Numbered from the stretch's first letter, positions 11,401 through 23,360 are shown. The stretch: DNA of 64,000 bases from Elephas maximus indicus (GCF_024166365.1 NC_064839.1:34298378-34362377); one strand, 5' to 3'. Notes: generated by a model from the sequence alone, not told the origin. Numbers and translations are program-made.

Positions 11401-14400
11401 AAGACTTAATCTCATTGAGCTTTACTGGGATGAGGGGTGAAGACAAGGGCTTGGCCAGTGTGGGTGCTTGGTTTTAAAGGAAGTAAGTAGGCTCATTCCC
11501 AAGGAGGGAGGTGAGTAAGGGGGACTTTAGGTTTGATCCGGGGACCAGTGGGCCAGGCAGAGTTGGGTATTTGGGACTAGACATCCTTCACCAGGGGTTC
11601 TGTGTCCTGTGTCTTCCCCTTGCCTATCGAGCTTTTGGGTAAACAAGAGACGAGGCTTGTGTACCCCTCTCCCTTCCAGTTGCCTCTCGGGAGACGACAG
11701 TTCCACTTGCATTGGAATTTTGGCCAAGGAGGTGGAGATTGTGGCCAGCAGTGACTCAAGCATTTCAAGCAAGGCGCGGGGGAGCAACAAGGTGGGCACC
11801 AGAAAGCTGTGGTGTGTATGGTAGATGGGGGCATACCAGTGCTGCCAGTCCTATGGAGACCACCTTGACAAACACGTGGCGCCCCAGTCTCAGGAAGCCA
11901 GGACTGGCTGCCAGACCTCTTTGGGGTGAATGGGTGGCCAGATTTGCACCTGTGGCCTCTCCCTTCCCCAGATACCAGGGTTGCTGAGGACCACTAGGGC
12001 CCTGGGGCAGCTGCCCCAGCCCTCAGCTTCTATAACCTTCCTTATCCTTGGTTCTCAGGTAAAAATCCAACCCGTAGCCAAATATGACTGGGAGCAGAAA
12101 TACTACTATGGCAACCTGATTGCTGTGTCCAACTCCTTCTTGGCCTATGCCATTCGGGGTAAGTAGCGACGGAGGCAGGGAGGGAGCTGTTTTGCTAAAG
12201 ACCCCAGACATCCCATTGTGGGTCAGTCAGTCTGCTCAGATCTTAGGGGCACAAAAGAAGGCTTGTCTCTGCTGCCCCACCCTCTGCCAGGCCTTGGGCA
12301 GCTGAGTGGGAAAACCAAACTTAGTGGTGGCAGAGAGGCAGGCAAGGGTAAGACTTTGCTGCTGCCTGGGCCTGGGAACTTGCTCATGGCCCACTGCTCT
12401 CCTGGTTCCAGCTGCCAACAATGGCTCAGCAATGGTGCGGGTGATAAGTGTTAGCACATCGGAGCGGACCCTGCTCAAGGGCTTCACAGGCAGCGTGGCC
12501 GATCTGGCCTTTGCACACCTCAACTCTCCACAGCTGGCCTGCCTGGATGAGGCAGGCAACCTGTTCGTGTGGCGCTTGGCTCTGGTTAACAGCAAAATTC
12601 AGTATCCTTTTGCTGCAGTGGGGTGGGGTACTATGGAAAGGTGGGTGGAGAGAGCTGGAGCTGCCAGACATGCCTCCTATCTGGCCCTTAACACCCTGCT
12701 TAGAGAAGAGATCTTGGTCCACATCCGGCAGCCAGAGGGCACACCGCTGAACCACTTCCGCAGGATCATCTGGTGCCCTTTCATCCCTGAGGAGAGCGAA
12801 GACTGTGGCGAAGAGGGCAGCCCAACAGTGGCCCTGCTGCATGAGGACCGGGTGACAGGGCTGGGCACGGCCAGGGCGAGGGTAGAGCAGCCATGGGGCG
12901 GACACAGCTGACTACTCACCTCCCTCTCCCTTGCAGGCTGAGGTGTGGGACCTGGACATGCTCCGCTCCAGCCACAGCACCTGGCCTGTGGATGTCAGCC
13001 AAATCAAGCAGGGTTTCATCGTGGTGAAGGGCCACAGCACGGTAAGCCTGCAACCATCTGCCTTTCCAGCCCACCATCAGCTTCCTTATGACTTTCATCT
13101 ATTCCCTATACCTGTAGCTGTCCAGGCAGCTTGACTGGCACTCTGTCCACGGGGATTCTGAGCACACAGTAGCCCTGCCTGTGGAGCTCACTCCTAACCT
13201 GGCTGCACCCTGCCGATCTGGTCTTCTCCACGACCCCCATTCAGTCATTCATACAAGTGTGCAGGTCTGCTATGGGTCAGCTCACTACCATCCTCCTCTG
13301 GGAAGGGCAGGTGCCAAAGTGAGGCTCTTTGGGTTCTTCCCAGTGCCTGAGTGAAGGGGCTCTCTCCCCGGATGGGACTGTACTGGCTACTGCCAGCCAC
13401 GATGGCTACGTCAAGTTCTGGCAGATCTACATTGAGGGGCAGGACGAGCCAAGGTAAGGCAAGGCCTATAGGACTGGGACCTCCCTCCCAGAAAGAAGAC
13501 CAGACCACCTTCTCAGGGCCCCATCTGCTTGTCTGCAGGTGTCTGCATGAGTGGAAGCCTCACGATGGGCGCCCCCTCTCCTGCCTCCTGTTTTGTGACA
13601 ACCACAAGAAGCAGGATCCTGAGTGAGTGAGTGGGCAGGCAGGTTGAGGGGAGGCTGGACCATGGGCCCTCAGCAGGGGCCCCAGCCAGCCAACCAGCAC
13701 CTTGTCGCTTTGCAGGGTTCCTTTCTGGAGGTTCCTCATTACTGGTGCTGATCAGAATCGGGAGCTAAAGATGTGGTGCACGGTGTCCTGGACCTGCCTG
13801 CAGACCATTCGGTAGACAGAGGCTGGTGGCTAGGCAGGCTGGCAGAGATGGGGATGTGGGTTCTTTTCAGCCCTCTCAGTCCCATTGACCCTGCCTCGCG
13901 GCTCCCCAGCTTCTCCCCAGATATCTTCAGTTCAGTGAGTGTGCCTCCTAGCCTCAAGGTTTGCTTGGACCTCTCAGCAGAGTACCTGATTCTCAGTGAT
14001 GTGCAACGGAAGGTAGGCACAGTGGGGGCAGAGCCAGTCTCATCATGGAGCTCAGGGTGTGCAGCATATTTGCAGCCCTCACAGCCTCTGTCCAAGCTCA
14101 GTTACGGGTTCTCTTGGTCATACAGGTTCTCTACGTGATGGAGCTGTTGCAGAACCAGGAGGAGGGCCACGCCTGCTTCAGCTCCATCTCTGAGTTCCTG
14201 CTCACCCACCCGGTGCTGAGCTTTGGTATCCAGGTTGTGAGTCGGTGTCGGCTGCGGCACACTGAGGTCCTGCCTGCCGAGGAGGAGAACGACAGCCTGG
14301 GGGCTGGTGAGCCACCTCAGGGCTGGGGTCTCTGTTGGTTTGTGTGGGGGGTCCAAGGCACAGAGGGCCAGGGGCTTAGTTGTCCACGCTGTCCTTTCAG

Positions 14401-17400
14401 ATGGTTCTCATGGAATTGGTACTGTGGAGTCTGCGGCCGGTGTGCTCATCAAGCTCTTTTGTGTGCATACCAAGTGAGTGTGCTGGGGAGAGCACCAGTA
14501 CTCTGGCTGTGCTCCTCCCCACCCTGGTAAGCTATCGCCCTGGCCTGTTGGAGTCTCCTCCTCTTCTTCCTCTGTCTTCCTGCAGGGCACTGCAAGATGT
14601 GCAGATCCGCTTTCAGCCACAGCTGAACCCTGATGTGGTAGCCCCACTCCCTACCCACGCCACCCATGAGGACTTCGGTGAGTGGAGGGATGACAGAAAG
14701 TGGGTGGGACTGACCAAGTTCTGAGACCTGATTCAAGTGGCAGCTTTACCCCCAGCATTTGGAGAGTCTCGACCTGAGCTGGGCCCCGAAGGCCTGGGGT
14801 CAGCCTCCCACGGCTCCCAACCTGACCTTCGCCGCATCATGGAGCTGCCTGCACCTGCTGACTTCCTTAGCCTGAGCAGTGAGATGAAGCCCAAGCTTAT
14901 GACTCCTGATGCCTTCATGACATCCAGCGCCTCCCTGCAGCAGGTGTGCTGGCAGAGGGGTATGAGCCCCAGGGCAGCGGAATCTGGAAACACGTCACCC
15001 ACAGGCCATAACCCTCACTTTTGCATCTCCCCAGATCGCTACATCCCCTAGTAGCAGCAGCAGCAGCAGCGGCAGCAGCGGCAGCGGCTCTCTTACAGTT
15101 GTGTCTGCCATGAGCAGCACCTCAGCCGTGGACCCCGCCTTGCCCAGGTGAGGTGAAGGAGAGCCAGACTTAGTGGATGGCAGGGGCTAGTTTCAGGTGA
15201 TGCCAAGCTCTCAGTGCTGATGCTTCAGCCTTTCCTGCTATTAGGCCACCCGAGGAGCTGACCTTGAGCCCCAAGCTGCAATTGGACAGCAGCCTGACAA
15301 TCAGCAGCAGCGGCTTGCAGGCAAGCTCACGTAGCCTCCTGCCTGGCCTGCTCCCAGGCCCAGCGGACAAGCTGACGACCAAGGGGCCTGTGCAGGTGTG
15401 TGTGGGGGTGTACGTGAAGTGCAGGTGAGCTAATGGATGGCCTCAGGGAAGGCTGGCGGCAGTCTCCTTCCACAGCACTTTATCTCCTGGTACTTCTCTG
15501 CGTCCGGTGCCCCTATGTTTCCCTGGAGGTCACCTCAGTCTGCCATGTTCCCCAGAGAGCATCACTGCAGCCTCCCCACCCCTACCCTTTTTCCTCCTGG
15601 CCCTGTTTCTGACCTGCATTTCACCTCATTACCACTAACAGCAATGCCTTGGCTCTGTGCTCCCCCAGCTCCTACCTCCCACCACTAAAGCCCCATCTTC
15701 GGCTCATCTCAGGTGCCCACTGCTGCCTCTGCACTGTCACTGGAGCTGCAGGAGGTGGAGCCCCTGGGGCTGCCCCAGGCCTCCCCTAGCCGGACCCGCT
15801 CCCCTGACGTTATCTCCTCAGCCTCCACTGCCCTATCCCAGGACATCCCCGAGATTGCGTCTGAGGCCCTGTCCCGTGGCTTTGGCTCCTCTGCTCCTGA
15901 GGGCCTTGAGCCAGACAGTATGGCCTCAGCTGCCTCGGCACTACACCTGCTGTCTCCACGGCCCCGGCCAGGGTCCGAACTGGGCCCGCAGCTTGGCCTG
16001 GATGGAGGCACTGGGGATGGTGATCTACATAGTACCCCTTCCCTCCTGGAGGCAGCCTTGACCCAAGAGGCTACAGCCCCTGATAGTCAGGTCTGGCCTA
16101 CAGCACCCGATATTACTCGTGAAACCTGCAGCAGCCTAGCAGAGAGGTGAGTTTGGGAGGGACAGAGTGTGCTGGTGGGAGAGGTTGCAGGTGGAGTCAT
16201 CCACTGCTGAGTCGGTCTGCTTCCCCTACCCCAGCCCCAGAAATGGCCTCCAGGAAAAGCATAAGAGCCTAGCCTTCCACCGGCCACCTTATCACCTGCT
16301 GCAGCAACATGACAGCCAGGATGCCAGTGCCGAGCAAAGGTAGGTACCCTCTACACCACTGCCATTCCTTTTCTAAGGGAGGGCCTGTGAGTGGGCCGGC
16401 GCTTACCCCCACCTTCCCCTTCCCACAGTGACCATGACGACGAAGTGGCAAGTCTTGCCTCTGCCTCAGGGGGCTTTGGCACCAAAGTTCCCACTCCACG
16501 GCTGCCTGCCAAGGACTGGAAGACCAAGGGTTCCCCTCGGGCATCACCCAAGCTCAAGAGGAAGGGCAAGAAGGACGATGGGTATGGGGAAGTCCTGTGA
16601 CCAGGGCAGGGGTGGTCCACCAGGCTGCCTGTTGTGGCCTGAAGTGCTTTTTGCCTGTGGCAGGGATTCAGCTGTGGGGTCCCGGCTTACGGAGCGCCAG
16701 GTGAGTGACTGAACACCCTTTCTATTTGTGGGTGGGAGGATTCTGGGGCATTCCTTGGTCTAGTGTGTGGGGATGGATGGGTCAGGTGTCATGTGACTGT
16801 TGGTGCTCCTGGCAGGTGGCAGAGCCCTCTGAGGACTGGCCAGCAATAATTTGGCAACAGCAGAGAGAGCTGGCAGAGCTGCGGCACAGCCAGGAAGAGC
16901 TGCTGCAGCGCCTGTGCACCCAACTTGAAGGCCTGCAGAGCACCGTCACAGGCCACGTAGAACGTGCCCTAGAGACACGGCACGAGCAGGAGCGTATCCT
17001 TATGTGTGGGTGGCCCAGGATGCCACAGGGACAGGCAGCATTCTTGCCCTGGGAAGGAGTATGTTTAGGACCTGCTGCAGACCTATTCCTTAGCTAGAAT
17101 GCAGAGCGGCGGTTAGAGCGGGCACTGGCTGAGGGACAGCAGCGGGGTGGGCAGCTTCAAGAGCAGCTGACGCAGCAGCTGTCCCAGGCACTGTCTTCAG
17201 CTGTGGCTGGGCGGCTGGAGCGCAGCATACGGGACGAGATCAAGAAGACGGTGCCTCCATGTGAGTTTTGCATGGGGGCTTCTTCTGGGTGGACCAGGTG
17301 GGAGTAGGGATAGATGGGCCCCCAACCTGTCAAGCTTCCTCTCATAGCCCCACCTCCTACCTACTCTGCCCTAGGTGTCTCCAGGAGCCTGGAGCCTGTG

Positions 17401-19312
17401 GCAGGCCAACTGAGCAACTCAGTGGCCACCAAGCTTACAGCGGTGGAGGGCACCATGAAAGAGAACATTTCCAAGCTGCTCAAGTCCAAGGTGCTGTAGG
17501 ACCCAAGGTGCCAGGGCAGGGGGTTGTGGGCCTGGTGAGGCCAGGGTGAACTCAAGCTTTCAACTCAGCCCTTCTATCCATCCCCAGAACTTGACAGATG
17601 CCATCGCCCGAGCAGCTGCAGACACATTACAAGGGCCAATGCAGGCCGCCTACCGTGAAGCCTTCCAGAGCGTGGTGCTGCCTGCTTTCGAGAAGAGCTG
17701 CCAGGCCATGTTCCAGCAGATCAATGATAGCTTTCGGCTGGGCACACAGGAATGTGAGTGAGGTCATATGACCTGAGGCAGGAGGGGCTGTGCCCTTCTC
17801 CCCCACCATTCTCTCATGGCTCCCGTGAACACTCCTCAGACTTGCAGCAGCTAGAGAGCCACATGAAGAGTCGGAAGGTGCGGGAACAGGAGGCACGGGA
17901 GCCTGTGCTAGCCCAGCTACGGGGCCTGGTCAGCACACTTCAGGGTGCCACTGACCAGATGGCGGCCACTGTGTCCAGCAGCGTTCGGGCTGAGGTGCAG
18001 CACCAGCTGCACGTGGCTGTCAGCAGGTGTGTGGGTGGGGCACTGGGCAAGGTAGTGGGTTTGGGCGGAGCCAGACTGGGCTCCCGTTCACCTCACTTCC
18101 CTTTGCAGCCTGCAGGAATCCATTTTAGCCCAGGTACAGCGCATTGTAAAGGGTGAGGTGAGTGTGGCACTCAAGGAGCAACAGGCTGCTGTCACCTCTA
18201 GCATCATGCAGGCCATGCGCTCAGCTGCAGGCACACCAGTCCCTGCTGCCCACCTCGACTGCCAGGCCCAGCAAGCCCACATCCTGCAGCTGCTGCAGCA
18301 GGGCCATCTCAATCAGGCCTTCCAGCAGGTATGCTGGGCATTATTATAGCCCCAAGTGAGGGTCACACATCTCCTGACAAGGCCCACCCATTGTACATTC
18401 CATTCTACCCTTAGTCTCTGGGAAGTCTGGCCCCTGTGGTTGGTTCTTGGTTATCTTAGGCTGCCAGGCTATTTCCCCTGTGGCTCCCTCTCCGTGAACT
18501 TTCTTCCCACCTCAACGCACCTTGTTTTGTAAGCACCCTTCTCAGGAAACCTTTCCTGATCCCCTAGGGTGAAAACGCAGCCCTACAGTGTTCTCTCTGA
18601 GCCCCCAAGCAGCCCTTCTGGAGCTTTCAGCACCTTACTTTATGGTCATTCTCTCCCAGGCCATACTTAGGACAGAGAATCAGGCTTGCCACCCAACACT
18701 AGCTATAAATCCTGCTCCCCTGTTCTCTCCCCAGGCCCTGACAGCTGCTGACTTGAACCTGGTGCTGTATGTGTGTGAAACTGTGGACCCAGCCCAGGTT
18801 TTTGGGCAGCCACCCTGCCCGCTCTCCCAGCCTGTGCTCCTCTCCCTCATCCAGCAGCTGGCCTCTGACCTTGGCACTCGAACTGACCTCAAGCTCAGGT
18901 GAGTGGAGGCAGCTAGGGGCCAGGGAATTACTTAGTTAGGGGGTAGTTTGAGGCAGAGACTCCCACTCCTGGCTCCCTTCCCAGTCACTCTCCATCAAGC
19001 TTCTCTGCCCCCATCCCTCTTAGGCTTGAAGGTCTTCCTGTACAACAGTCCTTCTGGGCCTTGGTGCCACCAGGGGGCGCTCCTGTCTGCTGTAGCCTGT
19101 CCCTTTTCCCCATCCCCAGCTACCTGGAGGAGGCTGTGATGCACTTGGACCACAGTGACCCCATCACTCGGGACCACATGGGCTCCGTCATGGCCCAGGT
19201 GCGCCAGAAGCTCTTCCAGTTCCTGCAGGCCGAGCCACACAACTCACTTGGCAAAGCGGCCCGGCGTCTCAGCCTCATGCTGCATGGCCTTGTGGCACCC
19301 AGCCTCCCTTAG
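8443..19312 (+). CDS. EDC4: Enhancer of mRNA-decapping protein 4 (29 coding exons, 1397 aa)
   Basis: EDC4 (Ge-1/Hedls) is the scaffold that brings the activator DCP1 and the decapping enzyme DCP2 together in P-bodies, promoting 5'-to-3' mRNA decay. Reading 29 exons with GT-AG introns gives one frame of 1397 codons from MASCASIDIEDATQHLRDIL to LHGLVAPSLP; the human protein is 1401 aa as I recall. The N-terminal part (about residues 120-430) has WD40 blades, for example DGYVKFWQIY in exon 8 and NRELKMWCTVSW in exon 10. Exons 15-21 encode a long Ser/Pro-rich linker with a polyserine tract (exon 16) and a basic LKRKGKKDDG end. Exons 22-27 encode a Gln/Glu/Leu-rich coiled coil beginning IIWQQQRELAELRHSQEELL, and exons 28-29 the helical C-terminal domain that in this family targets P-bodies. 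No break is seen. The start at 8443 is supported by the exact family N-terminus. Confidence 0.97.
10150..10850 (+). repeat. L2-like LINE fragment, split by an AfroSINE
   Basis: Phrases such as ctccctcctttctcacttcc before the SINE, and ctatgaagtctttcctggcc with ccctccctcatgtgaacaga after it, run in the order of an L2 3' end. The copy is decayed; its borders are approximate. Confidence 0.45.
10306..10515 (+). mobile_element. AfroSINE copy 1
   Basis: Contains the family's hallmark order: ccaaacccactgcggtcaag, gattccaactcatagtgatc, cctataggacagagttgaac, tttccaaggctgtaaatctt, and the end 'gtgccaccagggctcc'. This tRNA-derived SINE is confined to Afrotheria. The copy includes a roughly 40-bp middle segment ('ttacagaaatagactgccac') that the copy at 28245 lacks. 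A ttggttc word on each side (about 10299 and 10519) may be the remnant of the target duplication. Confidence 0.9.
15049..15093 (+). repeat. EDC4: Coding polyserine AGC/GGC microsatellite in EDC4 exon 16
   Basis: An in-frame run of AGT/AGC codons with three GGC codons encodes a Ser-rich tract with scattered Gly after the ATSP motif. In the human protein, as I recall it, this tract is longer, and this is the likeliest place for the 4-residue length difference. Confidence 0.9.
18329..18734 (+). other. EDC4: EDC4 intron 27
   Basis: A 406-bp intron, gtatgc to ccccag. Its middle has an L2-like phrase ('aggaaacctttcctgatccc'). No gene is seen. Confidence 0.85.
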
Positions 19313-19665
19313 CAACCAAGTCTACCTTGCCTAGGGGTGGGGTGGCGCCGAAGGCCAGCAGACAGGTCTAGGCATGGTCATGTCCGCCCTTACCTGCTCA
19401 GGCCCCGTTTCTGGGTATGGGGGTGGGGACAGGGCACTGGCTTGGTTTACAGGTTGTGGTAGCGGGCAGGCTTAGGTTGGGCCCAGGACAGGTATTATGC
19501 CTTCTTGGGCTCTGCCGTGCTTGGAACAGGACCCCAAGATGTTGACACCACTTGAGTTGAATTTTCCACGTTCCTTTTTACCTCTGATTTGGATCTTTCT
19601 GTTTTTGAAAACATGGAGAAATTCAATTAAATGCTTTTGGAATAAAACAGAATATGTGTGTGCTT
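19313..19665 (+). other. EDC4: EDC4 3' UTR
   Basis: Non-coding sequence between the stop codon and the poly(A) signal. No other feature is seen. Confidence 0.8.
19641..19646 (+). terminator. EDC4: EDC4 poly(A) signal AATAAA
   Basis: AATAAA 329 bp after the stop codon is preceded 10 bp upstream by a variant ATTAAA (19626-19631). It is followed by the GU-rich 'gtgtgtgcttttggtgtatt'. Cleavage is expected near 19660-19670. Confidence 0.8.
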
Positions 19666-19859
19666 TTGGTGTATTTTTGGTACGAATGTGATATCACCTG
19701 CCCTCTCTGTTCCCTGCCCCCTCTTCTTCCTGTGTGGAGCTCTGTCTAGGGCAACTCTAACCTACCCTCAGGGACCGGGGCACCCACGCTCATCTGCACA
19801 ACGGCCTTACCAGAGCCTCCTCTCATCTCTGAGCAGGTATGCTCAGAGCGCTTCTCTCT

Positions 19860-20030
19860 GGTGTCTCGCCTTCTTTGACCAGCTGGGCTCTGAGGGCGGA
19901 GCCACCAGCTGGCTTCGCAGCCCCGCCCCCGGCTCCCAGCCAATCGCGGCCCCTCTCTCCGGGGGCTGGGCTGACTGGCCTCACTCAAGCTGCTAGTGCA
20001 CGCCCTAGGCTCCGAGTCGAGTCGGAGGCT
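19860..20030 (+). promoter_or_regulatory. NRN1L: NRN1L promoter
   Basis: This short CpG-rich stretch holds a GGGCGGAG GC box near 19894, a CCCCGCCCCC box at 19921-19930 and a CCAAT box at 19940-19944, all within 140 bp of the NRN1L start codon. It lies immediately behind the EDC4 cleavage site. Confidence 0.6.
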
Positions 20031-21353
20031 ATGCTCTGTTGCTCCTGCCGCGGCCGCCGCTGCCAGCCACCCAGCACGCTGGGGCTGTTGCTGCTACTGC
20101 CTCTTGGTGAGTGTATGCAACTGGGACCCGGCCCTGCCAGCCGGGGTCGCACCCCTTTCTCTGGCCCCCCGGCCAGGTATAGTATGGCAGTGGGAACCAG
20201 AACGCAGCCTTCCTGAGCGCTAGGCGTCAGGTTGTAGAGGAGGTGCGAGGGCTCCAGGGAGAGGATAACGTGGGGCCCAGATATGTGCCGGTGGCTTAAA
20301 AACCGAAGTGGGGGGGTGGGAACAGCCCCGGTTGTGGGGTAGACCCCAAAATTGCGTAGCCCGCCTTCCGATAGAGAGGCTTGGTCTCTGGCAGGACTCC
20401 TAAACCAGCCGTGCGGTCCTTGAGATCCTCTACGAGGTTCTGACCTGAACCCAACCCCTCTCAGTCCTGTCTGGCCCCGTCCGAAAAACACTTGTCTGGG
20501 GAATGGGGTGGGCGGGCCACAGGAAAATCTTCTAAGTCACAGGGAGACTGGATACTGCCTGGGTCCTCTGGACCCTGCCCCCTTCCACCGAGTCCTGGCG
20601 CCTTCACCTGGACCACCCGCACAAGACCTGGGGCCCCAGAAGCTCGGAAGAAGAGCCGGCCCCAGAGATGTGATGCCCCGGGTACAGGTCCTGCCTCAAA
20701 GGGGGCTGAGGCAGGTGATCCCCAGATGTGCCCCTCAGTTCCCTGGGGCGTCTTTTGCACGCTGAGTCACGTCTCCAAGCGCTCCGGGTAAACAAGCCTC
20801 TGAGGGCTCAGGGCGGGCCTAGTTCATCCCATCTACCATTCTTCATCCCTAGTCCATGTACCTCCCCTAGCAGCAGCCGCAGCAGGCCCAAGCCACTGTG
20901 AAACCATGTACCAGGGCTTCGCTGAGTGTCTCATCCAGATGGGGGACGGCATGGGCCACGGAGGTGAGCTAGAGACTGTCTGCAGGTAAGGGTAGGTACA
21001 AGGGTGGCGGCCAGACCCCTGCCCCTCCTCACCCTGCCTAATCCTCCTAACCCCACACCCTTAACAGGTCCTGGAATGACTTCCACGCCTGCACCTCGCG
21101 GGTCCTGTCCAGCTGCCCGAAGGAGGCAGCAGCTGTGTGGGAGTCGCTGCAGGAAGAGGCACGCCGGGTGCCACACGCAGATAACTTGCATGCTTTGTGC
21201 GGCGCCTCTGTGCACATCTGGGAGCGGGGCGACAGCCCGGAGACCAACCAGGAGACCCTGCGGGCCACGGCACCCGCGTCCGACGTGGCCCCTGCGCCCT
21301 GGCTGCTGGTGTTGGCGTTGGCCCTCACCTGCCTCCTGGGTCCTCTTGCCTAG
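20031..21353 (+). CDS. NRN1L: Neuritin-like protein 1-like (three exons, 164 aa)
   Basis: NRN1L is a paralogue of neuritin (CPG15), a small cysteine-rich secreted protein held on the cell surface by a GPI anchor and implicated in neurite growth and neuronal survival. Coding exons are 20031-20106, 20853-20985 and 21068-21353, with GT-AG introns and phases 1 and 2. The protein has a leucine-rich signal peptide (residues about 15-36). Its cysteine-rich core begins at Cys41 with YQGFAECLIQMGDGMG, ELETVCRSWNDFHAC and NLHALCG, giving six core cysteines. A hydrophobic C-terminal tail (WLLVLALALTCLLGPLA) without charged residues is typical of a GPI signal. Length 164 aa compares with 165 in human as recalled. 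The start is the first ATG after the CCAAT/GC-box promoter and leads straight into the signal peptide. Confidence 0.93.
20107..20852 (+). other. NRN1L: NRN1L intron 1
   Basis: A 746-bp GC-rich intron, gtgagt to ccctag. Open frames on both strands here are products of high GC content. No repeat is recognised. Confidence 0.85.
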
Positions 21354-21426
21354 CTGCTGGCTCTGGTATCAAGGCTCCCACCACCAGCCCTGCCTGGGAG
21401 GCCACTGCTGGGACTCTGCAGCTTTC

Positions 21427-21432
21427 ATTAAA
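21427..21432 (+). terminator. NRN1L: NRN1L poly(A) signal ATTAAA
   Basis: ATTAAA, the commonest variant signal, lies 74 bp after the stop codon with a T/G-rich stretch just downstream ('ggtatttatatttgtactca'). No AATAAA exists nearby, so a very short 3' UTR is likely. Confidence 0.75.
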
Positions 21433-22199
21433 GGTATTTATATTTGTACTCAGCTCTTTTCTTTCTCCTGGCTGCAGGTGGGGGCTCCCTGAACCTGAGC
21501 CCCAGAATGGTTCCCTGGAATAGGCGGGGCTGGGAATCCCCTCAGGGGACTCAATCTTGCTTCTAACAAACTTGCCTTTCCCAGTGGCTGCACAGAGCTT
21601 TCCATTACGTGCAGCTCCCAGGAGCTCTGGTGGAGACCTGAGATCCACCGGAACACACAGCCCTTTCTCAGCCCTCCCAGGCTATCTGGGCCAGGGAGAC
21701 GCCACGCCATGGGGCCTGTAGGGCAGGAGTTCTCAGTCCTGCACTCCTAACCCGGCCCCTCCTAACTTGGTTCCTAGGGGTTGGGTGATGTGGACTGTTC
21801 CTTAATCCCTGCCCCACCCTGGCCGGTCCATCACCCTCCTCCAGCTTGGTCCATCCTCCCTTCTACCACCAAAGCCTTCAAGACGCAGCTCAGACTATGT
21901 GCTGTGTCCCCTCCCCCTCTGGGGCCGGAACCATCTCGGGGCCTGTTCCAGAAGGTGGGAAGCCTCTGTTGGAGTCCACGTTCAAGCCCCTGATATGACC
22001 TGGAGCTGCAGAAACCTCTGCTCTTCACAAGCTTGTTCTTTGAGAAGAAGTGTTCAGCGTGAAGGCTTTCTGAAGCAGTGATGTGAGGGTGGGAATTGTG
22101 TGAGGACCTCCTGTTCATCCTGGTGGAAAGGAAGGGCAGGAATCAGCATGGGCAGAATCCTGAGGGAAGGAGGAGACCTCCGAGAGGATGGGACCAGCC

Positions 22200-22480
22200 A
22201 GGTCCCTAAACTCTTTTGATCAGCCCTCTACTCTCTACCATTACCTCCAAGACCCTATTCTAAGCGACCACCCCATGACTTGTGGGGACATGTGGACACT
22301 GCCATGGCTTCCTCACTGACTTCTGTTCTCATTCCTTCCACTTTATTCTCTGCTTTCTAAATTGGAAAACTGATCCCAATGTTAAGCTCCTTCTCCTTAT
22401 CTACAAGGCCCTGTAGAAGTCAGCTCTGCCCACAGCTTCGTCAACTCCTGAAACTCCCCTCTGTGAGAGCATAGAGGAAC
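22200..22480 (+). repeat. L2-like LINE fragment
   Basis: Phrases such as cacaaggccctgtagaagtc-type and 'actcccctctgtgagagc' resemble an L2 3' region in sense orientation. It may continue after the L1 insertion at 23380. Low similarity. Confidence 0.35.
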
Positions 22481-22801
22481 CATCTTCCCAATCCTTGGAG
22501 TTAGGGCAAGTTTCAGAGAAGGGGCACTCACATAGGGGATAATAGGAGGTTAGGATGCAAGACTAGCAGGTGATGGTGGTGGAGGATAGGTGGGCTTGGG
22601 TCAGAGAGGGCTTTATACGGAGAAGTCCAAAGGAATCGGCTAGGAGAAACAGTGGGAGCCCAGAGTTTAGCAGTCTACGCTGCAAGACTGGCATCCCCCA
22701 CTCCCCCCAACAGGACAGAGTCAGGCTTGATGAGACCCTTGCTTAGGGTTCAGGGTTGACAGGTATCTCCAGAGACTTCATCCGGGTGTATAGGAGCCAT
22801 A

Positions 22802-23360
22802 CCTTTTTTGTTTGTTTGTTTATTGTGTTTTAAGTGAAAGTTTACAGCTTAGGTTAGTTTCTCATGCCAAAATTTATACACACATTGTTATCTGACCCTA
22901 GTTGCTATCCTTATAATGTGAAAGCACACTCTTCCTTTCCACCCTGGCTTTCCCACGTCCATTTAACCAGCTCCTATCCCTTTCTGCCTTGTCATCTCAC
23001 CTCCGGACAGGAGTTGCCCATTTAGTCTCATGTATCTATTTAAACTAAGAAGCACACTCTTCACAAGTATCATTTTATGTCTTATAAAAAAGCCTGGCTA
23101 ATCTTTTTCTGAAGAGTCGGTTTTGGGAATGGTTTTAGTTTTGGGTTAAGAGGGCCCGGGGGTCATGTCTTATGGAGTTCTTCCAGTCTCAGATCATTAG
23201 GTCTGGTCTTTTTACTAGAATTTGAGTTCTTCACCCACTTTTCTTCTGCCCCATGAGGGACTCTCTGTTGTGTTCCCTGACAGGGCAGTGATTGGTGGTA
23301 GCTGGGCACCATCTAGTTCTTCTGGTCTCAGGCTGATGGAGTTTCTGGTTTGTGTGAAAC
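22802..23360 (-). mobile_element. 5'-truncated L1, 3' UTR only
   Basis: After a T-rich head come 'taagtgaaagtttacagctt', 'cggacaggagttgcccattt', 'ttccagtctcagatcattag' and 'gggcaccatctagttcttct'. These are landmarks of the 3' UTR of the L1 family that dominates this window, in reverse orientation. The duplicated word CCATACCTTTT at 22797-22807 and 23361-23371 is its target-site duplication. Confidence 0.85.

Larger units (their letters stand above)
8443..19312 (+). other. EDC4: EDC4 exon map
   Basis: Coding exons: 8443-8524, 11117-11273, 11680-11791, 12059-12158, 12412-12601, 12704-12851, 12937-13041, 13344-13453, 13539-13622, 13716-13811, 13910-14012, 14126-14306, 14401-14473, 14586-14677, 14756-14943, 15035-15147, 15245-15395, 15713-16146, 16235-16339, 16429-16581, 16664-16700, 16816-16993, 17105-17260, 17375-17490, 17588-17753, 17840-18026, 18109-18328, 18735-18898, 19120-19312. 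Each boundary was placed on a GT donor and AG acceptor, and phases agree across all 28 junctions (total 4194 nt). Introns are mostly 70-400 bp; intron 1 is 2.6 kb. Confidence 0.93.

Noticed and set aside
14045-14530. 161-codon frame as a separate gene
   Set aside because: It is EDC4 exon 12 read through its introns. The exon joins in phase with exons 11 and 13.
15713-16150. 145-codon frame as a stand-alone protein
   Set aside because: It is EDC4 exon 18 (434 bp, the largest internal exon), joined in phase on both sides.
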